From Massilia sp. NR 4-1 (lineage in GTDB: Bacteria > Pseudomonadota > Gammaproteobacteria > Burkholderiales > Burkholderiaceae_D), in contig NZ_CP012201.1 in NCBI RefSeq assembly GCF_001191005.1, positions 310,001-374,000 of the forward strand: 64,000 bases of DNA, written 5' to 3'. Below the pieces are notes generated by a model, which was not told the origin of the DNA, did no database searches, and saw nothing but the letters and a program-made list of their open reading frames with translations. Of this stretch, positions 50,871-60,452 are shown piece after piece (within the stretch, counting starts at the first letter, position 1; each line of letters opens with the position of its first letter). The position numbers and the translations under genes were made by a program.

Positions 50871-50922
50871 GGCCGCCTCGGCGGCCTCGCAAAAAACGCC
50901 CGTCTTCACGGGCGTTTTTTTT
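50871..50922 (+). terminator. tandem hairpins terminating efp
   Basis: GGCCGCC-TC-GGCGGCC (50871-50886; small loop) followed by ACGCCCGT-CTTC-ACGGGCGT (50896-50915) flanked by A and T runs. The second is a canonical rho-independent terminator. Confidence 0.88.
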
Positions 50923-50948
50923 CGTCTGTCGTTCTTTAAGTTGGATTG

Positions 50949-51007
50949 GTGTCATTTTGTCGCCATTCTGGTGGCATTTTGCCTCCATTGTGCTATGCTA
51001 CGTAGCA
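50949..51007. repeat. 22-bp direct repeat pair plus 12-bp palindrome
   Basis: Two adjacent 22-bp units (50949-50970, 50971-50992; 18 of 22 identical, core CATTTTG-CCATT) are followed by the perfect palindrome TGCTACGTAGCA (50996-51007). They occupy the AT-richer 335-bp gap between efp terminator and the toxin-antitoxin genes. The rest of that gap (51008-51222) shows only a doubtful short open frame and nothing else I recognise. Confidence 0.5.
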
Positions 51008-51222
51008 GTTTCGCTGTTTCATTTTTCGGAGGGTCTCATGCGCTAATGCCAGCCTATATATTTGCATATCATCCACTCAAGTACGTTCACCCACTTAGCA
51101 GGCCGAGAGCCTGTTGTTTGTCAACGTTCCCCTCCTTCCGGAGCGTATTTGAAGATATGACGATTCATCGAAGGCGTTGCAACGATGCCTGGCGTCTCAA
51201 TCGGTGAAATTTACATTACACG

Positions 51223-51241
51223 GAATGCTGCAAGGGCATTC
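51223..51241. promoter_or_regulatory. candidate operator of the toxin-antitoxin module
   Basis: Inverted repeat GAATGC-N7-GCATTC lying 17 bp before the antitoxin ATG and just upstream of its GGAG. RHH antitoxins of this class repress their own promoter; binding here is inference. Confidence 0.45.
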
Positions 51242-51257
51242 ATACAGGAGTTTCTAT

Positions 51258-51569
51258 ATGTCTATCACGACAGAAGAACGCGACCGCATCACGGCGCGTT
51301 TGCCTAAGTTGCTAGTCGAAAAATTGCAAGAGGCAGCGGATTTAAGCGGCGCCACCCTGAACCAATTCCTGGTGCAGGCTGCCGTCGAAAAAGCAGACAA
51401 GATTATTGATCGAGAGCGTGCGATCCGATTTACTGCTGAGGATGCTGCCATGTTCATCCACATGCTCGACAATCCACGTCCACCGAATCAGGCGGTCACG
51501 AGGGCGTTTGAGCGCCTCAAGAAAGTAGAAGATGGCTCAAATAGTACGCGCGCTGGACAAGGCGCATGA
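51258..51569 (+). CDS. DUF1778 (TacA/AtaR-like) RHH antitoxin
   Basis: 103 residues from the ATG at 51258, with GGAG 7 nt upstream. N-terminal ribbon-helix-helix: ITARLPKLLVEKLQEAADLSGATLNQFLVQAA, then a C-terminal arm that should wrap the toxin (FIHMLDNPRPPNQAVTRAFERL). The gene overlaps the toxin by 38 nt in another frame, typical of type II modules. Base composition is more AT-rich than neighbours. Confidence 0.9.
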   Translation: MSITTEERDRITARLPKLLVEKLQEAADLSGATLNQFLVQAAVEKADKIIDRERAIRFTAEDAAMFIHMLDNPRPPNQAVTRAFERLKKVEDGSNSTRAGQGA

Positions 51570-52026
51570 TGTAAGAAATTTTGATTGTGGTTCGGAAGCG
51601 CTCAACATCTGGCTCCGCGAAATGGCGGGCCAGCATATCAAAAAAATGCTCTCCAGGACTTATGTTCTGATTGATGAGGAAGCGCCAGAAACAATACTGG
51701 GCTTTTACACCGTGGCTATTCGTGCCATGACGCCGATCAGCGAATTACCGGCGACGATGCAGCGCCGCTTGCCGCCCAATGTGCCCGGTTTCACGCTGGG
51801 ACGCCTGGCGGTATCCCGCGAGGCGCAGGGGCAGGGCTGGGGCGAATATCTGTTGGCGCATGCGATGCGGCGCATCTGTCAGGCTGCCGAATCTGTTGGC
51901 GGCGCATTCATGTTTGTCGATGCCAAGGACGCGGAAGCGGCGGCATTTTACGCAAAATACGATTTCTCCCCTACGCCGAGCGACCAGCTCAGGCTGCTTA
52001 AGCCGATCGCTGAAATTCCGGCTTAG
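51532..52026 (+). CDS. GNAT acetyltransferase toxin (TacT/AtaT-like)
   Basis: 164 residues of the GNAT fold. The acetyl-CoA site is LGRLAVSREAQGQGWGEYLLAHAM, and the N-terminal FDCGSEALNIWLREMAGQHIKK matches the toxin subfamily that acetylates the amino group of aminoacyl-tRNA and blocks translation. A C-terminal FYAKYDFSPT motif carries the conserved Tyr. Which tRNA is targeted cannot be told. Pair with the overlapping antitoxin. Confidence 0.9.
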   Translation: MAQIVRALDKAHDVRNFDCGSEALNIWLREMAGQHIKKMLSRTYVLIDEEAPETILGFYTVAIRAMTPISELPATMQRRLPPNVPGFTLGRLAVSREAQGQGWGEYLLAHAMRRICQAAESVGGAFMFVDAKDAEAAAFYAKYDFSPTPSDQLRLLKPIAEIPA

Positions 52027-52040
52027 CGAAACGCGATGTC

Positions 52041-52069
52041 AAAGCCCGCCGATGCGGGCTTTTGCTTTT
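52041..52069 (+). terminator. rho-independent terminator of the toxin-antitoxin operon
   Basis: AAAGCCCGC (52041-52049), loop CGAT, GCGGGCTTT (52054-52062), then T-rich sequence. It begins 14 nt after the toxin stop. The following 155 bp up to the amidase are AT-rich, with no site recognised apart from its GGAG. Confidence 0.85.
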
Positions 52070-52224
52070 GGCTAGGAAATGATAAAAATTTCCCTAAAGC
52101 ATCGAATACTGTCAAGAAATATTTTCTTTTGCATAGCAATATTGTTAAACAAGCTGTTATGCTAATGGTTTGCATTTATTGACAATGTGTTGAAATTTTG
52201 CGGTGTTCGTTAAGCGGAGACGGT

Positions 52225-53823
52225 ATGGATCGCAGGGATTTCGTTCGGATGGGTCTGGCTGCAGGCGGCGCAGCGACTTTAGGGCGGGCCGAAGGGGCTT
52301 TACCCACTGCTAAGGCGGCCTCCTCCATCCTCGATGCCGGCATCCTTCAGCAGCAGGAGCAGATGGCCGCCAACAAGCTCACCTCCCACTCCCTCACCTC
52401 GCAATACCTGGCCCGCATCGGTAGCATCGACAAGTCCGGCCCCCGCATCAACTCCATCATTGAAATCAACCCCGAAGCCCTGAAGATCGCGCGCGAGATG
52501 GACCGCGAACGCCTGCTGCGCAAGCTGCGCGGCCCGCTGCACGGCATCCCGGTTCTGCTCAAGGACAATATCGCCACCGCCGACCGCATGAGCACCTCGG
52601 CCGGCTCGCTGGCGCTGGCCGGCATCCGCGCCGCGCGCGACGCCCATATCGTGGCCCAGCTGCGCGCCGCCGGCGCCGTCATCATCGGCAAGACCAATCT
52701 GAGCGAGTGGGCCAATATGCGTTCCACCCATTCCGTCAGCGGCTGGAGCGCGCGCGGCGGCCTGACGCGCAATCCCTATTCGCTCGACCGCAATTGCAGC
52801 GGCTCCAGTTCCGGTTCCGGCGCGGCGGTTGCCGCCGGGCTGGCCACGCTGGCGGTCGGCACCGAAACCGATGGCTCCATCGTCTCGCCGGCCTCGATCT
52901 GCGGCGTGGTCGGCATCAAACCGACCATGGGACTCTTGAGCCGCAGCGGCATCATCCCCATCGCCCACTCGCAGGACACGGCCGGCCCCATGGCGCGCAG
53001 CGTCACCGACGCCGCCCTGATGCTGGCCGCCATGACCGGGGTGGACGCCAACGACGCCGCCACCCAGGCCAGCGCCGGCAGGGTCGGCGACTATGCCGCC
53101 GCGCTGCAGACCGGTAGCCTGCAAGGCAAACGCCTGGGCGTGGCGCGCAACTTCTTCGGCACCAACGACGATCTGGATAACGCCATCGAAAAAGCCCTGG
53201 CTGTGCTGAAAGCCCAAGGTGCCGAGCTGGTGGACGTGACCGTGCCGAACACCGACAAATACAGCGCCTCCGAATTTGAAGTGCTGCTGCACGAATTCAA
53301 ATCCGACCTGGCGGCCTATCTGCAGGATTACGCGCCCAATGCGCCGGTCAAGAACATGGCCGACATCATCGCCTTCAACAAGCAGCACCATAAGCAGGAG
53401 ATGCCTTACTTCGGCCAGGAGCATCTGGAAAGCGCCGAAAGCAAGGGAGGGCTGGACAGCAAGGAGTATCTGGAAGCGCTGGCCAACAACCAGCGCTACT
53501 CGCGCGACGAGGGCATCGACCAGGTGATGAAGGAGCACAAGCTGGACGCGCTGGTCGCGCCCACCGGCGGCCCGGCGTGGCTGACGGACTTCATCAACGG
53601 CGACCATTATGGTGGCAGTTTCTCTTCGCCTGCCGCCGTCGCCGGCTATCCGCACATCACCGTGCCGGCCGGCTATGTACATGGCCTGCCGGTCGGCCTG
53701 TCCTTTGTCGGCGGCGCCTACAGCGAAGCGGCACTGATCGGCATGGCTTACGCCTTCGAGCAAGCCACCCGCCACCGCCGCGCGCCGCAGTTCCCGGCCA
53801 GCGTGTCGCTGGCGGTGCGCTGA
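52225..53823 (+). CDS. Tat-exported amidase signature enzyme (peptide-amidase-like)
   Basis: 532 residues from the ATG at 52225 (GGAG upstream). Twin-arginine signal MDRRDFVRMGLAAGGAA. Amidase-signature triad: K113 in PVLLKDNIAT, cis-Ser within GSSSGSG (193-199), and nucleophile S218 in ETDGSIVSPAS. The ETDGSIV form with Val after Ile, rather than GGSIR, recalls bacterial peptide amidases that act on C-terminal amides. Likely periplasmic. Downstream gene dbpA converges on it with 27 bp between. Confidence 0.9.
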   Translation: MDRRDFVRMGLAAGGAATLGRAEGALPTAKAASSILDAGILQQQEQMAANKLTSHSLTSQYLARIGSIDKSGPRINSIIEINPEALKIAREMDRERLLRKLRGPLHGIPVLLKDNIATADRMSTSAGSLALAGIRAARDAHIVAQLRAAGAVIIGKTNLSEWANMRSTHSVSGWSARGGLTRNPYSLDRNCSGSSSGSGAAVAAGLATLAVGTETDGSIVSPASICGVVGIKPTMGLLSRSGIIPIAHSQDTAGPMARSVTDAALMLAAMTGVDANDAATQASAGRVGDYAAALQTGSLQGKRLGVARNFFGTNDDLDNAIEKALAVLKAQGAELVDVTVPNTDKYSASEFEVLLHEFKSDLAAYLQDYAPNAPVKNMADIIAFNKQHHKQEMPYFGQEHLESAESKGGLDSKEYLEALANNQRYSRDEGIDQVMKEHKLDALVAPTGGPAWLTDFINGDHYGGSFSSPAAVAGYPHITVPAGYVHGLPVGLSFVGGAYSEAALIGMAYAFEQATRHRRAPQFPASVSLAVR

Positions 53824-53850
53824 GAAGCTGAGCCGGCGGCTTGCGAGCGC

Positions 53851-55260
<1,410 letters not shown>

Positions 55261-55290
55261 GGCGGATGAGGGGTAAAGGGCCGTTGCCAC

Positions 55291-55299
55291 AGTCTAGCA
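55291..55299 (-). promoter_or_regulatory. possible extended -10 promoter of dbpA
   Basis: Minus-strand TGC-TAGACT about 31 bp before the dbpA ATG; no good -35. Confidence 0.35.
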
Positions 55300-55362
55300 A
55301 ACTTGGCGGCGGGCCGGATGATGGGATTGGCGCTGATGCGCCGCGTTGGACGAAGCTGCGCC

Positions 55363-55587
55363 TCAGTCCTTGCGCCAGACGGGCAGGCCGGTCAGGTCCA
55401 GGTTCTCGTCGCGCTGCCAGACCGGCAGGCCGGTGGTGTCGGTCGCTTCCAGCAATTCAAGCTGTTCCTGTTTCAGCGCAGGTCTTCTGGCGCGGGCCGG
55501 AGGAGGGCGCTTGGGTTCCGGTTCCATCGGCGCGGCCGGATCGAAGCCGGGCAGGTCGAATGTCGCGATGTCTTTCTTGTCTCTCAT
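55363..55587 (-). CDS. small protein with tandem TGLPVW repeat
   Basis: 74 residues from ATG 55587 (a GTG at 55617 is an alternative). Pro/Arg-rich N-terminal half, then an acidic-basic C-terminus with two copies of TGLPVW[QR][RK]D spaced 13 residues apart (TGLPVWQRDENLD, TGLPVWRKD). No family recognised and no signal peptide or membrane segment. Lies between dbpA and acpA, same strand; a terminator separates it from acpA. Confidence 0.5.
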   Translation of the reverse strand: MRDKKDIATFDLPGFDPAAPMEPEPKRPPPARARRPALKQEQLELLEATDTTGLPVWQRDENLDLTGLPVWRKD

Positions 55588-55617
55588 TTCCCAAAGCGTT
55601 CTTCTAAAACGCGCCAC

Positions 55618-55653
55618 AAAAAAACAGAAGCCCGGCTGTAACAGTCGGGCTTC
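55618..55653 (-). terminator. rho-independent terminator after the acid phosphatase gene
   Basis: Minus-strand stem GAAGCCCG.../...CGGGCTTC (11-13 bp with one G-U) followed by seven T. A second hairpin, GCGGCACGG/CCGTGCCGC (55664-55695), precedes it. Confidence 0.85.
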
Positions 55654-55705
55654 GATTACTAAAGCGGCACGGAGTGTATCACAAACCCGTGCCGCCGTGG
55701 GCTTC

Positions 55706-57370
55706 TCAGCGGAAGGACAGCGCGCCGGTCAGGTCGCCCGGCGGCAGCGCGCCGCGTTCGGCGAAGGCTTTATTGCGCAGCGCCAGGCCTTCCAGCAGCG
55801 GCAGATCGTGCAGGCGGGTGATCAGGCGCAGGATGGACGTGGTGTCGTAGAAGCTGTGATCGACCGCGCCTTTTTTGGCATACGGCGAAATGACGATCGC
55901 CGGAATGCGCGAACCTGGGCCCCAGCGGTCGCCTTTGGGCGGCGCCACGTGATCCCACCAGCCGCCGTTCTCGTCGAAGGTCACGACAACCACCATATCC
56001 TTCCACTGCGGCGATTTCTTCAGGTGCTCCAGCACATTGACCACGTGCTGGTCGCCCGATTCGATGTCCGAATAGCCGGCGTGCAGGTTCAGATTGCCCT
56101 GCGGCTTATAGAAGGACACGGCCGGCAGCTTGCCCGCCACCACATCGGCCAGGAAGCGGTTCGAGATCGGGCTGTCGCCCAGGCCGCCGTCGCGCAGATG
56201 CGTTTCGCGTTCCTTGCTGCCGGGCGCGAAGCTCTTGAAGTAGTTGAACGGCTGGTGGTGGTACTGGAAGTTGGGCTTGGAGCCGCCACCCTTGTGATCC
56301 AGCGCGGCCTGCCATGCGCCGCCATACCAGGCCCAGCTCACGCCTTTGCGCGACAGCAGGTCGCCGATGGTGTCATAGCTTTGCGGCGGCAGCGTGCTGG
56401 CGTTGTCCGGATCGGCCAGCAGCGCGTCGCCACCGGCGGCGGGGCGGATAAAGCTTGGCTGGTACGGCGGCGCCATGGTGTTGACCGCGTAGCCGTCCGG
56501 CGTAATGGCGCCGTCGGCCACGTATTTGACGTGGCCATCCAGCGCCGAGGCGTGATTGTCCGAGGCGATGGCCAGGCGCGCGCCGGTCGGGCCGTCGCTG
56601 GTCACGGCGATCTTCTTCTTCGCCGCCGTATTCGGCGCGTTGAAGTATTCCGGCGTGCGGCCGGAGATCAGGAACTGGTGGTTCAAATACGAGCCGCCGA
56701 AAGCGGCCATGAAGAAGTTATCGCACAGCGTGTACTCGCGCGCAACCTGCCACAGGCCCAGGTTCTTGCCGGTTTCGCTGTAATAGCCCATCACCATGCC
56801 GCCGGTATTACCGTAGGCGGCAAAGCCGTCGTTCTTGCCGCCGTTGATCTGCATCTGGTTCTGGTAGAACAGATGCCACAGATCGCGGGTGATGACCGAT
56901 TCCGGCAGCGGCTTGCCTTCGGCGTCGCTCAGCTTGAACGGGGCGTTCGGCAGATCCTTGACCTGGTCTTCTTTGAGCTCGTAGCGCTTGCCGGCGATAT
57001 CCTGCGGCACCGGCACCATGCCGCCCCAGACCTTGGGCAGCTTGGGCAGGATCGAACCGTCGAAATCGCGCTGCTGGTATTGATGCGGCTTCAGCTCGGA
57101 CATGGGCGAGGCCAGGCCGGGGAAGTCGGCGAACAGATTGTTAAAGCTGCGGTTTTCCAGATAGATGACGACCACGTTCTTGACGTGGGCCTTCAGCTTG
57201 GCATCCAGTGAGCCCTTCACTGGTTTGCTTTGCGCCGTTGCCGCGCCGGCCAGGCCGGGAACGGTGGTCGCCAGGCCGGTAGCCGCGGCAGCCTGGAAAA
57301 TACGGCGGCGCGAGGGATTGGTGGGAAGATCGGCAGTGCCAACCTGCTGTTCGTGTTGTTGCTCTTTCAC
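55706..57370 (-). CDS. Tat-exported acid phosphatase/phosphoesterase (AcpA/PLC family)
   Basis: 554 residues beginning at GTG 57370 with AAGGAG 6 nt upstream; no ATG fits. Twin-arginine region SRRRIFQAAAATGLATTVPG followed by an Ala-rich cleavage area. The phosphoesterase family (acid phosphatase AcpA, phospholipase C) is shown by VVVIYLENRSFNNLFADFPG near the N-terminus, SGDQHVVNVLEHL, and VVVTFDENGGWWDHVAPP with metal ligands. It should hydrolyse phosphomonoesters or phospholipids in the periplasm. Monocistronic, with terminator. Confidence 0.9.
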   Translation of the reverse strand: MKEQQHEQQVGTADLPTNPSRRRIFQAAAATGLATTVPGLAGAATAQSKPVKGSLDAKLKAHVKNVVVIYLENRSFNNLFADFPGLASPMSELKPHQYQQRDFDGSILPKLPKVWGGMVPVPQDIAGKRYELKEDQVKDLPNAPFKLSDAEGKPLPESVITRDLWHLFYQNQMQINGGKNDGFAAYGNTGGMVMGYYSETGKNLGLWQVAREYTLCDNFFMAAFGGSYLNHQFLISGRTPEYFNAPNTAAKKKIAVTSDGPTGARLAIASDNHASALDGHVKYVADGAITPDGYAVNTMAPPYQPSFIRPAAGGDALLADPDNASTLPPQSYDTIGDLLSRKGVSWAWYGGAWQAALDHKGGGSKPNFQYHHQPFNYFKSFAPGSKERETHLRDGGLGDSPISNRFLADVVAGKLPAVSFYKPQGNLNLHAGYSDIESGDQHVVNVLEHLKKSPQWKDMVVVVTFDENGGWWDHVAPPKGDRWGPGSRIPAIVISPYAKKGAVDHSFYDTTSILRLITRLHDLPLLEGLALRNKAFAERGALPPGDLTGALSFR

Positions 57371-57441
57371 GCAGGGCTCCTTCTTGTTAGTGGTACTTCG
57401 CGGGGGAGTGTAACACTTGAGAAAGCCGAACGTGAAATCGG

Positions 57442-58032
57442 CTAATACTGATTGACGGCGTTGCAAGGGTCTTGCGACAGCGCCACGCCGCCACGGCCCG
57501 GCGCTTCGCACAGATAAGCGCTGTAAGTATGGGTACGCCGCTCGACGTCGCGCACCAGCTTCAGACCCGGCAGCAGTGGGGTTTCCCGGCGCAACAGCAC
57601 GCTCCAGCTGGAGCGCGCGCCGCCGCTGAGGCGATACAGCTTGTAATGGCTGCCGTCGCCGCTACGCAGGCTGGCGACCGGCTCGTCCTCCGCCATTTCG
57701 CTGCGCGCCAGCGCCGCCTGCAAGGGATAGGACGCCATGAACACGAAGGCCAGCGCCGGCAGCCAGGTGAGCAGGGCCAGCCCCGTCATCCCCGCCTGCC
57801 AGCCGCGCGTGCGGATGCGCAGCGTCAGCCAGCACAGCGAAAACGGCAGCAGCAGGGCAAGCGCCATCGCCGCCATATAGTTCAGCGGCGCGGAGTCGAA
57901 GCGCGGCGACGCCGGCGCAAAAATCAGCGCGATGGCAGCAAGGCAGGTGCCCAGCAATGCGGCTGGCGCGAGAAAGCGCTGCGCCGGTTTCTGCAACGGT
58001 ATGTTTTGATATTGCATAGTGCTGTATGCCAT
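57442..58032 (-). CDS. hypothetical membrane protein
   Basis: 196 residues with three hydrophobic helices (about 20-40, 50-70, 80-102) and a soluble C-terminal domain of about 95 residues containing SHYKLYRLSGGARSSWSVLL and two cysteines. No family recognised. No clear Shine-Dalgarno; starts at 58032 or five codons later. The start lies at the end of the tRNA-fMet terminator, so it is separately expressed. Confidence 0.6.
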   Translation of the reverse strand: MAYSTMQYQNIPLQKPAQRFLAPAALLGTCLAAIALIFAPASPRFDSAPLNYMAAMALALLLPFSLCWLTLRIRTRGWQAGMTGLALLTWLPALAFVFMASYPLQAALARSEMAEDEPVASLRSGDGSHYKLYRLSGGARSSWSVLLRRETPLLPGLKLVRDVERRTHTYSAYLCEAPGRGGVALSQDPCNAVNQY

Positions 58033-58035
58033 ATG

Positions 58036-58073
58036 AAAAAAGCCGTTGATTCTGCTTGAGAATCAACGGCTTT
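58036..58073 (-). terminator. rho-independent terminator of tRNA-fMet
   Basis: Perfect 15-bp stem (58039-58053 with 58059-58073), 5-base loop, then six T on the minus strand. Confidence 0.92.
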
Positions 58074-58081
58074 CCGGTATC

Positions 58082-58158
58082 TGGTTGCGGGGACAGGATT
58101 TGAACCTGTGACCTTCGGGTTATGAGCCCGACGAGCTGCCAGACTGCTCCACCCCGCG
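58082..58158 (-). tRNA. initiator tRNA-Met(CAT)
   Basis: 77-nt cloverleaf on the minus strand: 5' CGCGGGG with the unpaired first C-A typical of initiators, anticodon stem with three G-C pairs (CGGG/CCCG) and loop CTCATAA, encoded CCA. Confidence 0.96.
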
Positions 58159-58208
58159 TCTGAGGCAAGAATTATATACGGCTTCGATGTTCTGCGCAAG
58201 GACCGGTT

Positions 58209-59369
58209 TTAGTTGGCAGCCTGCAAACGCCACAGCGAAGTGACTTCGGCGGCGCGCGCGGCGTGCAGCGGGTCGCTGGCGTCGCTGGCGCGCGGATGCA
58301 TGGGACGCACGTCGTGGCGGTCTGCCACCTGCAGGCCGGCGGCGGCGATCCACTCCAGCAGTTGTTCGCGTGGACGCAGGCCCAGGTGCTCGGCCAGGTC
58401 CGACAGAATCAGCCAGCCTTCGCCGCCCGGCGCCAAGTGCGCGGCCAGGCCGTCGAGGAAGCCGCGCAGCATGCGGCTGTCCGGGTCGTACACCGCATAT
58501 TCGATCGATGAGCTGGGGCGGGCCGGCACCCAGGGCGGGTTGCAGACCACGAGCTGCGCCTGGCCGGGCGGGAACAGGTCGGCTTCCATCAGCTCGACCG
58601 TATCCTGCAGATCGAGACGGGCCAGGTTTTCGCGCGCGCAGCTGAGGGCGCGGCGGTCCTGGTCGGTGGCAACCACGCGGGCGATGCCGCGCCGCGCCAG
58701 CACGGCCGACAGCACGCCGGTGCCGACGCCGATGTCGAAGGCGGTGTCGGTCTTCTTCGGCAGCGGCACGTCGGCCACCAACTGCACATACTCGCCGCGC
58801 ACCGGCGAGAACACGCCGTAATGCGGATGGATGCGCGCGCCCAGTGCCGGAATCTCGACGCCGCTCTTGCGCCACTCGTGCGCGCCGATCAGGCCCAGCA
58901 GCTCGCGCAGCGAGGCGACGAAAGGCTCGCTGCCGCGGCCATACGCTTCATTGCAAGCCAGCTTCACGTCCGGCGCGCGGCGCAGGGGAATGCTGTAATC
59001 GGCCTCGAAGGGAAGCAGCAGCATGGCCAGGGTGCGGGCGCGCTGCGATTGCGCCTGGCGGTGCAGGTGGAAAGCTTCGGTGAGCGAAGCGGCTGCCTTG
59101 GGCGCCTTCTTCTTGCCCTTGCCATGCTTATGGTCGGCGCGCCGCGCCAGGGCCTGCAGCAGCTGGCGTGCATTCTGGAAGTCGCCGCGCCACAGCAGGG
59201 CCGTGCCTTCGCAGGCCAGGCGGTAGGCCGTGTCGGCATTGGTGGTGTCGTCGGCGACCTGCACGCGCTTGGGCGGCGGCATGCCGCTTTCCGAGTGCCA
59301 GCGCGCCGAACGCTCCTCGCCGTTTTCGGTCCAGTGGATGAGCTGTGGCGTGCTGCTGTCGGTCTGCAT
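58209..59369 (-). CDS. class I SAM methyltransferase with NPPW motif
   Basis: 386 residues. N-terminal helical part of about 180 residues, with a Lys-rich loop (HKHGKGKKK), then a methyltransferase domain: motif I DIGVGTGVLSAVLARRG (212-228), ATDQDRRALSCARENLA, and catalytic NPPW (277-280) as in enzymes that methylate exocyclic or amide nitrogens (rRNA, protein Gln, DNA). Resembles the 'small' methyltransferase family (RsmC/PrmB-like); exact target unknown. Downstream of the tRNA gene's opposite end, on the same strand. Confidence 0.85.
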   Translation of the reverse strand: MQTDSSTPQLIHWTENGEERSARWHSESGMPPPKRVQVADDTTNADTAYRLACEGTALLWRGDFQNARQLLQALARRADHKHGKGKKKAPKAAASLTEAFHLHRQAQSQRARTLAMLLLPFEADYSIPLRRAPDVKLACNEAYGRGSEPFVASLRELLGLIGAHEWRKSGVEIPALGARIHPHYGVFSPVRGEYVQLVADVPLPKKTDTAFDIGVGTGVLSAVLARRGIARVVATDQDRRALSCARENLARLDLQDTVELMEADLFPPGQAQLVVCNPPWVPARPSSSIEYAVYDPDSRMLRGFLDGLAAHLAPGGEGWLILSDLAEHLGLRPREQLLEWIAAAGLQVADRHDVRPMHPRASDASDPLHAARAAEVTSLWRLQAAN

Positions 59370-59401
59370 ATCGGTTCGCGCGTATCAATGAGAGTAAACG
59401 G

Positions 59402-59432
59402 CGAAACCGCCTGCACGGGACAGGCGGTTTCG
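59402..59432. terminator. strong intergenic hairpin without T run
   Basis: CGAAACCGCCTG (59402-59413) and its exact complement (59421-59432) form a 12-bp stem over a 7-base loop in the 105-bp gap between the DUF5610 and methyltransferase genes. No T run, so it may be a processing or stability element instead. Confidence 0.4.
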
Positions 59433-59474
59433 TGGGAAGCGCTAATTATACGTGCTGCGGGACCGGGATCCGGC

Positions 59475-60377
59475 TTAGTTCAGGACTTGCGGCGATTTGA
59501 CGTCCTGGCTGGCATCGCTGGCGCGCTTGCCGGAAGTGTCGGCGACGGCGGGTGCCGCCGTGCTGGCGGGAGCTTTTTCCGGCGCCGCATCCGTCACGGG
59601 CAGGGCCGGGCCGGAAACGATCGGCTCCGGCTTCACACTGCCGCGCTGCGGCGGCTTGGTCGGCGGCGAGTAGGTGTCCAGCACTTCCTTGTTCTTGACC
59701 AGGTCGAGCAGGCGCAGGGACAGGGTGCCAAGCTTGTCTTCGGGCTTGCCTTCGGCGCTGACATCGGCCTTCAGCGGTTTTTCCATCAGTTTGAACAGGT
59801 CGGCCAGGCTGCCGGGGAAATCGATGTCCGGGAACTCGATGGTCGGCAGCGGCATGGCCGGGTTCTGGTCGGCGCTGTCCTGGCGGCGCGCCGGCACGCT
59901 GCTGCTGCGGCCCGCACTGGCTTCCATCTTGGCCTCGTACTGGACTTCAATCTCGAAATCGAATTTGCGGCCATCGGCGGTGGTGATGGTGCCTTTGCCG
60001 ATGAAATGCGAATTCTCGTTCAGGCTGAACGCGGCGGCGTCGCTGACGCCATCCGGGCCTTCGCTGTGCTGGATGCCGGCGGCAAAGGAGGAATTCACTT
60101 CCAGGCTCACCGAGTCGTACGAAACGGTGGCGCCTTTCAGCGCGTCGCCGAATATATCCTTGGCAAACTTGCTGAAAAAGTCCTGCGCCATATCCAGGGT
60201 CGCATTGCCGAGCTTGTCGACCCGCTTATCCAGGTCGATGCCTTTGCCGGGAACCACGGCGTTGCTGTTGGTTTCTGCTACGCCGTTTTGTGCGCGCGTG
60301 CCTTTTGCCTCGGCCTTGGGCGAGGCATTGCTGAGAGTCTGGTACTGGCGTGGGCCAATAGGAGAGAGCGAGGACAT
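59475..60377 (-). CDS. DUF5610-like protein, predicted sigma-28 regulon member
   Basis: 300 residues, no signal peptide. The conserved core (about 50-155) reads in parts DMAQDFFSKFAKDIFGDALKGA and SHFIGKGTITTADGRKFDFEIEVQYEAK; the C-terminal third is Pro/Ala-rich and probably disordered. The family has no proven function that I know of. A sigma-28-like promoter 35 bp before the ATG (60377) suggests late flagellar expression. Its non-secretory, soluble character with disordered tail recalls flagellar hook-length or chaperone substrates, but this is speculation. Confidence 0.68.
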   Translation of the reverse strand: MSSLSPIGPRQYQTLSNASPKAEAKGTRAQNGVAETNSNAVVPGKGIDLDKRVDKLGNATLDMAQDFFSKFAKDIFGDALKGATVSYDSVSLEVNSSFAAGIQHSEGPDGVSDAAAFSLNENSHFIGKGTITTADGRKFDFEIEVQYEAKMEASAGRSSSVPARRQDSADQNPAMPLPTIEFPDIDFPGSLADLFKLMEKPLKADVSAEGKPEDKLGTLSLRLLDLVKNKEVLDTYSPPTKPPQRGSVKPEPIVSGPALPVTDAAPEKAPASTAAPAVADTSGKRASDASQDVKSPQVLN

Positions 60378-60411
60378 GATGGCAACCAAAAGGTGAGTAG
60401 GGTTATATCCT

Positions 60412-60438
60412 ACAACGGCAGTTACAGCGATTTCTTTA
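60412..60438 (-). promoter_or_regulatory. sigma-28 (FliA)-like promoter of the DUF5610 gene
   Basis: Minus strand: TAAAGAAA, 11-bp spacer, GCCGTTGT. The -35 core TAAAG and -10 core GCCGTT match the two elements upstream of flhDC at the same spacing. Confidence 0.65.
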
Positions 60439-60452
60439 GTGTTGGTGCGGTG

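Noticed and set aside
50941..51207. 88-codon TTG-start frame upstream of the toxin-antitoxin genes
   Set aside because: No SD, no domain, and it overlaps the direct repeats and palindrome; treated as non-coding.
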